This document shows, one piece after another, positions 6,255 to 13,018 of a stretch of DNA of 16,249 bases. Position 1 is the stretch's first letter. Each line of letters begins with the position of its first letter. The stretch lies in the NCBI GenBank assembly GCA_017883495.1, contig JADGNL010000007.1, positions 1 through 16,249 of the forward strand. Direction: 5' to 3'. The notes under the pieces were generated by a model. That model was not told the DNA's origin, ran no database searches, and was given only the letters and a program-made list of their open reading frames with translations. This DNA comes from Methanomicrobiales archaeon (lineage in GTDB: Archaea; Halobacteriota; Methanomicrobia; Methanomicrobiales; Methanospirillaceae). Both the position numbers and the translations under genes were made by a program.

Positions 6255-8435
6255 TCAGCGGAACTCGCGCGGGTTGAGCGCGCCTTCGCTCGGCCCGGCC
6301 GGTGTGAACCAGTCGCCCCGGTGATCGATCATCCATACCTGCGTATCGAAGGGTTCGCCCCCGTTTTCAGGCCTGACCCGCTCGTACGAGCCGTCGGCCC
6401 GCAGCCGCCTGGCCTTGGCCGTGTCCTGAAGGTGGACGTCGAGGATCCGGTGCGCGACCACATGCCTGACGGCCGGGTCGATGAGAGGGAAGAGGATCTC
6501 CACTCGTCGGTCCAGGTTACGCGGCATCAGGTCGGCCGACCCGGAGAAGACCTCTTCGTCGCCTCCGTTCCGGAAGTAGTAGATCCGCGAGTGCTCGAGG
6601 AACCGGCCGACGATTGAACTGACCGTGATCCGTTCGGAGAGCCCCGGAACGCCCGGCCGCAGGCAACAGATACCGCGGACCTGCAGGTCCACCTGTACAC
6701 CGGCCTCCGAGGCCCGGTACAGGGCATCGATACACTTCCGGTCGACGAGGGCGTTCATCTTGAAGGCGATACGCCCGCCTCCGAGGGCGCGATGAAGCTC
6801 GATCTCGCGCTCGATCAGGGAGAGCAGACCGGAGCGGACAGAGACCGGCGCAACCAGCAGGCGGCGGTACCGGCTGATCCTGGCATAACCTGTCAGATAG
6901 TTAAAGAGGTCCGCAACATCCGCCCCGATTGCGCTATCCGTCGTGAAGAGCCCGAGGTCCGTGTAGACTCTCGCCGTACCCGCATTGTAGTTCCCCGTCC
7001 CGAGGTGAATGTATCGGACGATACCGGAGGGCTCCCGACGGACCACCATGCAGACCTTGGCATGGACCTTGATCCCGACAAGGCCATAGACCACGTGGAC
7101 CCCGTCTCGCTCGAGGGCCCGCGCCCACCCGATGTTGTTCTCCTCGTCGAAACGGGCCTTGAGCTCGATCAGGGCCGTGACCTGCTTGCCATTCTCCCGC
7201 GCCTCCATCAGCGCGTCGACCACCGGAGAGTTCGCTCCGACCCGGTAGAGGGTCATCTTGATGGCGAGTACGTCGGGATCGGATGCCGCCCGCTGCAGGA
7301 ACGTGATGAAAGGCGTGAAGGAGTCGTACGGATGGTAGAGGAGGATATCTCCGCGACGGATCGCGGCGAACGGGTCCTCCTCGGCGGTGAGGGTGGGCGG
7401 CACCGCGGGATAGTAAGGCGGGTCCCTGTGTTCGGGGCGGGCGAGGGAGGCGAGCTGCATCAGGTCCGCCATTCCGATCGGACCGTCGTTGCGGTAGACC
7501 ATGTCCAGACCGATCCCGAGGTGGCCTGCGACGAAGCCGCATCGGGTCTCGGGCATCGCACGTTCGACCTCGACCCGGACGGGTTGACCGACCCGCCGCA
7601 TCTCAACGCTCTCTTCCACTGCGGTCAGGAGGTCGGAAGCCTCGTCCTCCTCGATCTCCAGGTCGGCGTTGCGCGTGATCCGAAAGGGGTAGGCCGCGAG
7701 GACGACGAGGCCGGGAAAGAGCAGGTCGAGGTTGGCCGCGATCAGGTCTTCAAGGAAGACGAACTCCCGGGGGCAGGGGAGGGCCTGCGATCGTTCCGTA
7801 TCTGAAGGGACATCGATCAACCGGGGATAGACCCCGACAGGAACCTTGAGACGCGCGAACCGATCGCCGTCTTCGGGGTCGTGAACCACGATCGCGAGGT
7901 TGATAGAGAGGTTCGAGATGAACGGGAACGGGTGCGAGGTGTCGAAGGCAAGCGGAGTCAGGACCGGGAAGATCTCGGACTCGAAGAACTTGCGGAGACG
8001 CCCCCTCGACACCTGGTCCAGATCCGCGACCCGCCGGATCCGGATTCCCGCACCGTCGAGGCGCGGGAGGAGGTCGTCGTTCCAGCACTGCTCGGCCGAG
8101 TGCAGGAGAGGGATCAGAGCTTCTCGGATCTCAGTCAGCTGCTGCCGGGGGGTCATGCCGTCGGGTGGCGTCTCGACGAAGCCTTCGAGACTCTGCCGCT
8201 GAAGGCCGGCCACCCGGATCATGAAGAATTCGTCGAGGTTGTTGGCAAAGATCGCAAGGAACTTGATCCGCTCGAGGAGCGGGTGCGAAGTGTCGAGCGC
8301 CTCGTCGAGCACCCGCCGGTTGAATTCGACCCAGCTCAGCTCGCGATTGATGTACATCCTCTGCTCCGCCGGAACCTGAGGTCGGTCGCACTCGCCGCCA
8401 GGGCCCCTTTCTGCCTGCACGTCCACCATGTTCAT
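6255..8435 (-). CDS. ppk1: polyphosphate kinase (PPK1 type)
   Basis: A 726-residue enzyme that reversibly polymerises the ATP gamma-phosphate into polyphosphate. All PPK1 parts are visible: N-terminal YINRELSWVEFN (28-39), NNLDEFFMIRVAGL (65-78), YHPYDSF (367-373), the phospho-histidine His458 in KVHAK, GTGNYN (479-484), and the second catalytic His615 in EHSRIYYF, followed by the SADLMPRNLDRRVE block. ATG 8435 lies about 37 bases below the start site predicted from the TATA box at 8495-8504 and has only a weak SD. Met27 (ATG 8357), with GGAG upstream, is an alternative that would remove a poorly conserved 26-residue leader. First gene of a five-gene operon (-). Identity is firm. Confidence 0.96.
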   Translation of the reverse strand: MNMVDVQAERGPGGECDRPQVPAEQRMYINRELSWVEFNRRVLDEALDTSHPLLERIKFLAIFANNLDEFFMIRVAGLQRQSLEGFVETPPDGMTPRQQLTEIREALIPLLHSAEQCWNDDLLPRLDGAGIRIRRVADLDQVSRGRLRKFFESEIFPVLTPLAFDTSHPFPFISNLSINLAIVVHDPEDGDRFARLKVPVGVYPRLIDVPSDTERSQALPCPREFVFLEDLIAANLDLLFPGLVVLAAYPFRITRNADLEIEEDEASDLLTAVEESVEMRRVGQPVRVEVERAMPETRCGFVAGHLGIGLDMVYRNDGPIGMADLMQLASLARPEHRDPPYYPAVPPTLTAEEDPFAAIRRGDILLYHPYDSFTPFITFLQRAASDPDVLAIKMTLYRVGANSPVVDALMEARENGKQVTALIELKARFDEENNIGWARALERDGVHVVYGLVGIKVHAKVCMVVRREPSGIVRYIHLGTGNYNAGTARVYTDLGLFTTDSAIGADVADLFNYLTGYARISRYRRLLVAPVSVRSGLLSLIEREIELHRALGGGRIAFKMNALVDRKCIDALYRASEAGVQVDLQVRGICCLRPGVPGLSERITVSSIVGRFLEHSRIYYFRNGGDEEVFSGSADLMPRNLDRRVEILFPLIDPAVRHVVAHRILDVHLQDTAKARRLRADGSYERVRPENGGEPFDTQVWMIDHRGDWFTPAGPSEGALNPREFR

Positions 8436-8463
8436 GTCTCAACTTCCATTTCGCGGAGTCGGG

Positions 8464-8477
8464 AGAGATCAATCTCT
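8464..8477. promoter_or_regulatory. inverted repeat at the predicted ppk transcription start
   Basis: A perfect inverted repeat, AGAGAT-CA-ATCTCT, lies 18-31 bases below the ppk TATA box on the minus strand, covering the predicted start site. It is placed as a repressor operator would be; it could also be chance. Confidence 0.4.
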
Positions 8478-8490
8478 ATGTTTCAGACCT

Positions 8491-8508
8491 GATGTATATA
8501 TTTACATC
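8491..8508 (-). promoter_or_regulatory. TATA box of the ppk operon inside a palindrome
   Basis: On the minus strand TAAATATATA (8504-8495) is a clear TATA box, the strongest AT island in the region. It sits between perfect arms GATGTA and TACATC (8491-8496 and 8503-8508), 6 bases apart. Its TAA is also the stop codon of the Mut7-C gene. It would drive all five polyphosphate genes. Confidence 0.65.
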
Positions 8509-9017
8509 TGGTATTTCCAGAGTCGGGATCCGGTATCTGTTCCGACAGTCCGGATACGGGCGGCCAGATCCTCCGCATGGGACCCGAACCAGTACAAACG
8601 ACCGCACGGGTCGCACCAGAAGAACTCGCTGTCACCGGGGTTGGAAGGCGCGTACGGGGCTGCTGCGATCTCGCTGGTCGAGGCGGGTCGGAGGAGGGTG
8701 TTGCAGCGCGAGCAGCGGTCGAGCCTGAGCACGGGCTCGACGAGCCCGGCTCGGGCAAGGGCGGACACCTGCTCGAGCACGTCGTCCCCGCTGACCAGCA
8801 CGCCGCCGCGGCCGGCCAGCTCGCGATCGCGGGTGAGCAGGATCCGCCCCTCGGCCGATGCACGGCGGAGGAGCTCGGAGTCCTCCTGCGGCCCGCCCGG
8901 ACCGAGCTCGGTCGCCGCGAGGGTGTCGTAGCCCATGAACCGGAGGTACCGGACCAGCGGGCCGAGCATCCGATCCACGAGGAACCGGGGCTCCTCGAAG
9001 GGGGCAGGCTCCTCCAA
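8502..9017 (-). CDS. Mut7-C domain protein (PIN-like putative RNase with zinc ribbon)
   Basis: A protein of about 171 residues. The PIN-like fold is indicated by FLVDRMLGPLVRYLRFMGYDT (acidic D15) and ILLTRDREL (D64), followed by a zinc ribbon with C102-X2-C105 and C135-X2-C138 (RCSRCNTLL and FWCDPCGRLYW). Mut7-C proteins are widespread in archaea and resemble the C-terminus of the animal exonuclease Mut-7; they are predicted RNases. The start is uncertain. TTG 9017 leaves a 28-base gap after the radical SAM gene but has no clear SD. TTG 9113 would overlap that gene by 68 bases and add 32 residues unlike the family. No ATG precedes the conserved FLVD. The family call is secure. Confidence 0.82.
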   Translation of the reverse strand: MEEPAPFEEPRFLVDRMLGPLVRYLRFMGYDTLAATELGPGGPQEDSELLRRASAEGRILLTRDRELAGRGGVLVSGDDVLEQVSALARAGLVEPVLRLDRCSRCNTLLRPASTSEIAAAPYAPSNPGDSEFFWCDPCGRLYWFGSHAEDLAARIRTVGTDTGSRLWKYQM

Positions 9018-9045
9018 GGGAGCGCACCCATTGTCGGAGGGAGGA

Positions 9046-10065
9046 TCAGAGGGGCGGGATGGACCGGACAATCGGGATCGCCTCGCCGCACTGCCGGCAG
9101 TGGCCGTCGTCAAGGCCGGTGATTCGCCCCTGCATCAGGGTACGCTCGATCAGCAGGTTGCCGCAGACGGGGCACCAGGTGTTCTCGTACTTGTGGCCGC
9201 CGACGTTTCCCAGGTACGGGTAGCGCAGGCCGAGCTCCTTGGCGCGCTCGTAGATCCGCTCGAGGAGACGGATCGGGGTCGCGGGCCGGTCGCGCATCCG
9301 GTAGTCGGGGTGGAAGCGCGTGAAGTGCATGGGCGTGTCCGGTCCGAGGTTCTCGACAACCCACCGGATTAGCCCGTCCGTTTCCTCGGGCGAGTCGTTG
9401 AGACCAGGGATCACGAGTGTGACCGTTTCGACGTGCATCCCCGCATCGTGCGCGCGTTTCGTCGAGGCGAGGACGGGTTCGAGGCGCGCGCCGCAGACCT
9501 TCCGGTAGAAGGAGTCGTCGAAGGATTTGAGGTCCACCCGGAACGCGTTCAGCATGGCGGCGAGCGCGTCCACCGCCTCCTCGGTCATGAACCCGTTCGT
9601 GACATAGACCGTGCCGAGGCCGGCCTTACGCGCGAGCCGACCCATGTCCATCGTGTATTCGAAGGTCATGGTCGGCTCGTTGTACGTCCACGCGACCGAG
9701 GCGCAGCCGTAGGCGAGGGCGCGCTTCACCGCGTCCTCAGGAGCGAGCTCGGGCAGGGTGCCGATGGAATCCCCGGCGCGCGAGATCTGCCAGTTCTGGC
9801 AGTGCTCGCACGTGAAGTTGCAGCCGACCGAGCCGAGCGAGTAACAGAGGGTGCCGGGCAGGAAATGGTTGAGCGGCTTCTTCTCGATCGGGTCCACGTT
9901 CTCGGCGCTCACCCGCGCGTACGAGTCCGAGTAGAGGACGCCCCCCCGGTTCACGCGGACGCCGCACTTTCCGGCGCGGCTGTCGGCGATATGGCACCGG
10001 TGGTTGCAGAGCCGGCAGTCCGTGGTGCCGTCCGGGTTTCCGGTGTAGAGCTGTGCCTCGTGCAT
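9046..10065 (-). CDS. amrS: AmmeMemoRadiSam system radical SAM enzyme
   Basis: A 339-residue enzyme resembling the radical SAM member of the AMMECR1/Memo/RadicalSAM trio, often misnamed pyruvate-formate-lyase activating enzyme. It has an N-terminal Cys cluster (C17, C20, C24, C34), the [4Fe-4S] motif C82-X3-C86-X2-C89 (GCNFTCEHCQNW), WTYNEPT (127-133), YVTNGFM (154-160), RVDLKSF (176-182) and HFTRFHPDY (247-255). A C-terminal zinc-binding part has C298-X2-C301 and C323-X2-C326. ATG 10065 follows GGTGGCG and lies about 10 bases from the predicted transcript start; GTG 10074 is a longer option. AMMECR1 and Memo genes are not in this window. The reaction is unknown. Confidence 0.9.
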   Translation of the reverse strand: MHEAQLYTGNPDGTTDCRLCNHRCHIADSRAGKCGVRVNRGGVLYSDSYARVSAENVDPIEKKPLNHFLPGTLCYSLGSVGCNFTCEHCQNWQISRAGDSIGTLPELAPEDAVKRALAYGCASVAWTYNEPTMTFEYTMDMGRLARKAGLGTVYVTNGFMTEEAVDALAAMLNAFRVDLKSFDDSFYRKVCGARLEPVLASTKRAHDAGMHVETVTLVIPGLNDSPEETDGLIRWVVENLGPDTPMHFTRFHPDYRMRDRPATPIRLLERIYERAKELGLRYPYLGNVGGHKYENTWCPVCGNLLIERTLMQGRITGLDDGHCRQCGEAIPIVRSIPPL

Positions 10066-10096
10066 GGTCGCCACCGATCCCGGAATGGCGCCCCAG

Positions 10097-10106
10097 CTAT
10101 ATTAAT
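10097..10106 (-). promoter_or_regulatory. TATA box of the radical SAM gene
   Basis: ATTAATATAG on the minus strand, about 32-40 bases before the ATG at 10065, predicts a very short leader. It contains the TAA stop of the zinc-ribbon gene upstream, the same arrangement as at the ppk promoter. Confidence 0.55.
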
Positions 10107-10251
10107 CCCCTTCCCTTTCGGGCTCGTCGTCGTCGACCTCGACGACGAAGGATCCCCGGTACTTACAGGCATGGCAGATATAGACCTGCCCGATGTATCC
10201 ACCCGCAACCGGAAAGATCTCGGGGGACCCGCACGAAGGACAGCGAAGCAT
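10102..10251 (-). CDS. small zinc-ribbon protein
   Basis: A 49-residue protein. It begins MLRCPSCGSPEIFPVAGGYI and continues with Y24-I-C26-H-A-C29 and an acidic tail (VVEVDDDEPEREGD). The pattern C4-X2-C7...C26-X2-C29 is a single zinc ribbon, the class of tiny archaeal proteins that bind nucleic acid or partner proteins. ATG 10251 follows a plausible promoter (ATTAAT at 10281-10286) with a short leader. It ends 36 bases before the radical SAM gene and is probably its operon partner. The Cys pairs, charged tail and clean ATG-to-TAA frame make it a likely real gene. The function is unknown. Confidence 0.8.
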   Translation of the reverse strand: MLRCPSCGSPEIFPVAGGYIGQVYICHACKYRGSFVVEVDDDEPEREGD

Positions 10252-10259
10252 CGCAACAG

Positions 10260-10290
10260 GTATATCTGATCTCCACGGCCATTAATTCCA
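10260..10290. promoter_or_regulatory. overlapping divergent promoters (zinc-ribbon gene and pyrH)
   Basis: Two AT-rich boxes lie in the 43 bases between the divergent ATGs at 10251 and 10295. GTATATCT (10260-10267) is placed for rightward transcription of pyrH, with a leader of only a few bases. ATTAAT (10281-10286) is placed for leftward transcription of the zinc-ribbon gene. Each box falls in the other's start region, so the two promoters may interfere. Confidence 0.5.
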
Positions 10291-10294
10291 CGGA

Positions 10295-11035
10295 ATGACG
10301 CCTGCCGCGCCATCGCCCGGAGGACGGGCTCGGAAGACGATCGTGCTCTCCCTCGGGGGGTCGGTCCTGATCCCCTCGCTCGAGTCGAACGCCCTCGGCG
10401 CGTATGCCGCCGTGCTCGCGGAGCTGGCCGGGCGTGCCCGGGTCTATGTCGTGGTGGGCGGCGGGGGCGAGGCCCGGCGGTACATCGGCGTGGCGCGCAC
10501 GCTCGGCATCGACGAGGCGACCCTCGACGAGCTCGGCATCCTGGTCACGCGCCTGAATGCCCGGCTCCTGATCGCGGCCCTCGGCGACGCGGCGTATCCC
10601 CGCGTTCCCGAGACCTACGCCGCCGCGAAGGAGTGCGGCGTCGCCGGGCGGATCGTCGTGATGGGCGGCGTAGCGCCCGGCCAGACCACGGACGCGGTCG
10701 CGGCCGTGCTGGCCGAGGAGGTCGGGGCGGACCTCCTGATCAACGCGACCTCGGTGCCGGGGATCTTCACGGCCGACCCGAAGCGGGACCCGTCCGCGAC
10801 GCGATACGAGACCATGACTCCGGCCGAGCTCCTCGCGCTCGTCAGCCGCGAGCGGATGGGGGCGGGCTCGAACACGGTGATCGACCTGGTCGCGGCCAAG
10901 ATCGTGGAGCGGTGCGGGATCCCGATGGTCGTGCTCGACGGGCGCGAGCCCGGCGGGATCCGGGCAGCGGTCTTCGACGGCGCGTTCGAGGGAACGATCG
11001 TCGCCCCGGAGAAGTGCCGGCCGCTCCCGCTCTGA
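10295..11035 (+). CDS. pyrH: uridylate (UMP) kinase, archaeal type
   Basis: A 246-residue amino-acid-kinase-fold enzyme converting UMP to UDP. Visible are TIVLSLGGSVLIP (15-27), VVGGGGEARRYI (53-64), GGVAPGQTTDAVA (124-136), INATSVPGIFTADPK (149-163) and the GSNTVIDLVAAK helix from 191. These match the archaeal UMP kinase branch rather than isopentenyl phosphate kinase. The start has about 12 extra residues relative to the usual MKTIVLSLGGS; no closer start codon exists. The ATG lies close to the predicted transcript start, so the mRNA may be leaderless. It stands alone on the plus strand and is followed by a hairpin and tRNA-Pro. Confidence 0.93.
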   Translation: MTPAAPSPGGRARKTIVLSLGGSVLIPSLESNALGAYAAVLAELAGRARVYVVVGGGGEARRYIGVARTLGIDEATLDELGILVTRLNARLLIAALGDAAYPRVPETYAAAKECGVAGRIVVMGGVAPGQTTDAVAAVLAEEVGADLLINATSVPGIFTADPKRDPSATRYETMTPAELLALVSRERMGAGSNTVIDLVAAKIVERCGIPMVVLDGREPGGIRAAVFDGAFEGTIVAPEKCRPLPL

Positions 11036-11043
11036 GGGAGAGC

Positions 11044-11078
11044 GGCCCGGCATGAGAACGCTTTTCCCCGTCCGGGCC
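11044..11078 (+). terminator. possible hairpin between pyrH and tRNA-Pro
   Basis: GGCCCGG (11044-11050) and CCGGGCC (11072-11078) can pair perfectly around a 21-base loop containing CTTTT, starting 8 bases after the pyrH stop. There is no T-run after the stem, so this may be a mRNA end-stabilising hairpin rather than a terminator. The tRNA-Pro promoter must also lie here. Confidence 0.35.
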
Positions 11079-11096
11079 CAACCGATCTGAAGCGCC

Positions 11097-11171
11097 GGGG
11101 TAGTAGGGTAGCCTGGTCCATCCTAGAGCGTTTGGGACGCTTTGACGGCAGTTCGAATCTGCCCTACCCCA
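11097..11171 (+). tRNA. tRNA-Pro (anticodon UGG)
   Basis: The acceptor stem GGGGTAG/CTACCCC is perfect, with A as discriminator. The T-arm is GGCAG, TTCGAAT, CTGCC. The anticodon arm GAGCG/CGCTT closes the loop TTTGGGA, giving anticodon TGG at 11133-11135. The D-arm contains GG in AGCCTGGTCC. No intron and no encoded CCA. The endonuclease III start lies 20 bases further on, too close for a promoter between them. Confidence 0.93.
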
Positions 11172-11191
11172 TCTCGATGCCGGGTGCGGCA

Positions 11192-11845
11192 ATGGACGAC
11201 ACGGCCTGTACTCCGATCTTCGACCTCCTCGCGGCCGCCTATCCGCACGCCACGGATCCCGAACCGTTCTTCTCGAGCCCGTTCCAGGTGCTCGTCCTGA
11301 CCATCCTCTCGGCCCAGACCACGGATAAGCAGGTCTGGGCCCTCCGGGAGCCGCTCTTTGCCGCGTATCCCACGCCGGCCGCTCTCGCCGCCGCCGATCC
11401 CACCGAGCTCGAGGCGATCATTCGTCCGACCGGGTACTACCACGCGAAGGCCCGCCACCTGATCGGAGCGGCCCGGATTCTCGTCGCCGAGTATGACGGA
11501 CAGGTGCCCGCCCGCATGGAGGACCTCGTCCGCCTCCATGGGGTCGGGCGCAAGACCGCGAACATCGTGCTCTACCACGCGTTCGGCCAGAACAGGGGCG
11601 TCGCGGTCGATACCCACGTCCTCAGGCTCGCGCAGCGGATCGGGCTCTCGGACCATGCGGACCCGGCCGGGATCGAGCGCGACCTGATGGCCTGCCTCCC
11701 GCCCGAGAAGTGGGGACCGGTGACGGACCTCATGATCGCACACGGGCGGGCGATCTGCATCGCCCGGCGCCCGCGCTGCGAGGTCTGCCCGATCCGTCAG
11801 CACTGCAGGTATTACCGCGAGGTCCGTCGGGCCGCCTCCGACTGA
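11192..11845 (+). CDS. nth: endonuclease III (DNA glycosylase/AP lyase)
   Basis: A 217-residue base-excision repair enzyme that removes oxidised pyrimidines and cuts the abasic site. Helix-hairpin-helix LHGVGRKTANIVL holds catalytic Lys121; VAVDTHV holds catalytic Asp140. The C-terminal [4Fe-4S] loop is C189-X6-C196-X2-C199-X5-C205, exactly the Nth spacing. ATG 11192 is chosen because GGGTG precedes it by 5 bases and MDDTACTPIFDLL fits the family. ATG 11177, six bases from the tRNA, has no SD. The gene probably shares a transcript with tRNA-Pro and is released when the tRNA 3' end is cut. Confidence 0.95.
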   Translation: MDDTACTPIFDLLAAAYPHATDPEPFFSSPFQVLVLTILSAQTTDKQVWALREPLFAAYPTPAALAAADPTELEAIIRPTGYYHAKARHLIGAARILVAEYDGQVPARMEDLVRLHGVGRKTANIVLYHAFGQNRGVAVDTHVLRLAQRIGLSDHADPAGIERDLMACLPPEKWGPVTDLMIAHGRAICIARRPRCEVCPIRQHCRYYREVRRAASD

Positions 11846-11859
11846 GACGAGGCCGTACA

Positions 11860-11877
11860 GCCGGGTTCGGAGCCGGC
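11860..11877 (+). other. stem-loop after nth
   Basis: GCCGG (11860-11864) and CCGGC (11873-11877) can pair around an 8-base loop, 15 bases after the nth stop. It could mark the 3' end of the nth transcript or be part of the pit leader. No T-run follows. Confidence 0.3.
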
Positions 11878-11902
11878 ATAGCCCCTGTTCCCGACCGGGT
11901 CC

Positions 11903-11924
11903 CATCAGGATACGATCCTTGATG
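11903..11924. promoter_or_regulatory. palindrome upstream of pit
   Basis: CATCAGGAT and ATCCTTGATG pair as a near-perfect palindrome around ACG, with one bulged T. It lies 26 bases before the pit ATG. No clear TATA box is seen in the 105-base nth-pit gap. It may be an operator or an RNA hairpin. Confidence 0.4.
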
Positions 11925-11950
11925 TGCTCTCCTGACAGAGTACCCAATGG

Positions 11951-12976
11951 ATGCCGAGTCCTCCCGTTGAACTGATCGTCGCGATCATCGGAATCGCGCT
12001 GGTCTTCGACTTCACGAACGGATTTCACGACTCGGCCAACTCGATCTCGACGGTCGTCTCCACCAAGGTCCTCTCGCCGCGCTCGGCCGTCGCGTTCGCG
12101 GCGTTCTTCAACTTCATCGCCGCCTTCGGGTTCGGCGTCGCGGTCGCCTCCACGGTCAGCAAGATCATCAACCTCGACCAGGTAGCCGCCGAGATCGTGC
12201 CGTACATCGTGCTCGCGGCCCTCATCGGCGCGATCAGCTGGAACCTGATCACCTGGTATGTCGGTCTGCCAAGTTCCTCCTCGCACGCCCTGATCGGCGG
12301 CATGGCCGGCGCCGGGATCGCCGCGGCCGGCGTGGCCGGGGTGAAGCTCTCCACCGTGGTGGTGGTGGCCGAGTTCATGGTGATCTCCCCGATTATCGGG
12401 CTCATCGTGGGCTTTCTCTTCATGGTCGTCGTCCTTCGGGTCACCCGAAACCTCCACCGCGAACAGGCGGACCACCATTTCCGGCGCCTGCAGCTCGTCT
12501 CGGCCGGGGCGTACAGCTTCAGCCACGGCACGAACGACGCGCAGAAGACGATGGGGATCATCACGCCCCTGCTCTTCAGCATCGGTTACTACGGCACCAG
12601 CGTCGACCCGAACAACCTGCCGATCCCGATCTGGGTGATCATCGTCGCATACAGCGCGATCGCTCTCGGTACCTTTCTGGGCGGCTGGCGGATCGTGAAG
12701 ACGCTCGGCTACAAGATCACCCGGCTTCGCCCCGTCCACGGCTTCGCGGCCGAGACTGTGAGCGCGGGGACGATCCTCGGGATGTCGTTCCTGGGGATCC
12801 CGGTCAGTACCACCCATATCATCAGCACGGCCATCATGGGCGTGGGCTCGACCAAAGGACCCGGCGCCGTGCGCTGGGGGATCGCGCGAAACATCGTCGG
12901 AGCCTGGATCCTGACGATCCCGGCCGCCGCGGCGATCGGTTTTGCCGCCTACTGGGCCTTACATTTCTTTATTTGA
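11951..12976 (+). CDS. pit: inorganic phosphate transporter, Pit family
   Basis: A 341-residue polytopic membrane protein of the PHO4/Pit family, importing phosphate driven by an ion gradient. The duplicated family signatures are present: NGFHDSAN (23-30) with LPSSSSHAL (107-115) in the first half, and SHGTNDAQK (191-199) with GIPVSTTHI (282-290) in the second. Between them lie about ten hydrophobic segments and a short soluble loop (~165-182, NLHREQADHHFRR). The ATG follows the palindrome region; an overlapping out-of-frame ATG lies 4 bases earlier. Its usual partner (DUF47) is encoded convergently just downstream. Phosphate import here fits the polyphosphate operon about 3.5 kb away. Confidence 0.95.
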   Translation: MPSPPVELIVAIIGIALVFDFTNGFHDSANSISTVVSTKVLSPRSAVAFAAFFNFIAAFGFGVAVASTVSKIINLDQVAAEIVPYIVLAALIGAISWNLITWYVGLPSSSSHALIGGMAGAGIAAAGVAGVKLSTVVVVAEFMVISPIIGLIVGFLFMVVVLRVTRNLHREQADHHFRRLQLVSAGAYSFSHGTNDAQKTMGIITPLLFSIGYYGTSVDPNNLPIPIWVIIVAYSAIALGTFLGGWRIVKTLGYKITRLRPVHGFAAETVSAGTILGMSFLGIPVSTTHIISTAIMGVGSTKGPGAVRWGIARNIVGAWILTIPAAAAIGFAAYWALHFFI

Positions 12977-12977
12977 C

Positions 12978-13014
12978 AGGGCTGCGAAAAAGGGGAAGGC
13001 GTCGGGACAGCCCT
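12978..13014. terminator. bidirectional hairpin between pit and the DUF47 gene
   Basis: AGGGCTG (12978-12984) and CAGCCCT (13008-13014) pair perfectly around a 23-base purine-rich loop, and the flanks ACAG/CTGT extend the pairing with a bulge. It fills the 42-base gap between two convergent stop codons, so it can serve both transcripts. Confidence 0.55.
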
Positions 13015-13018
13015 CTGT

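Noticed and set aside
10295..11035. Isopentenyl phosphate kinase or another amino-acid-kinase-fold enzyme
   Set aside because: The ATSVPGIFTADPK and GGVAPGQTTD blocks are those of archaeal UMP kinase.
11123..12817. A 564-codon open frame on the minus strand opposite nth and pit
   Set aside because: Its composition (Asp, Arg, Gly and His runs) is that of a GC-rich antisense shadow, and the plus strand holds two recognisable genes with complete motifs.
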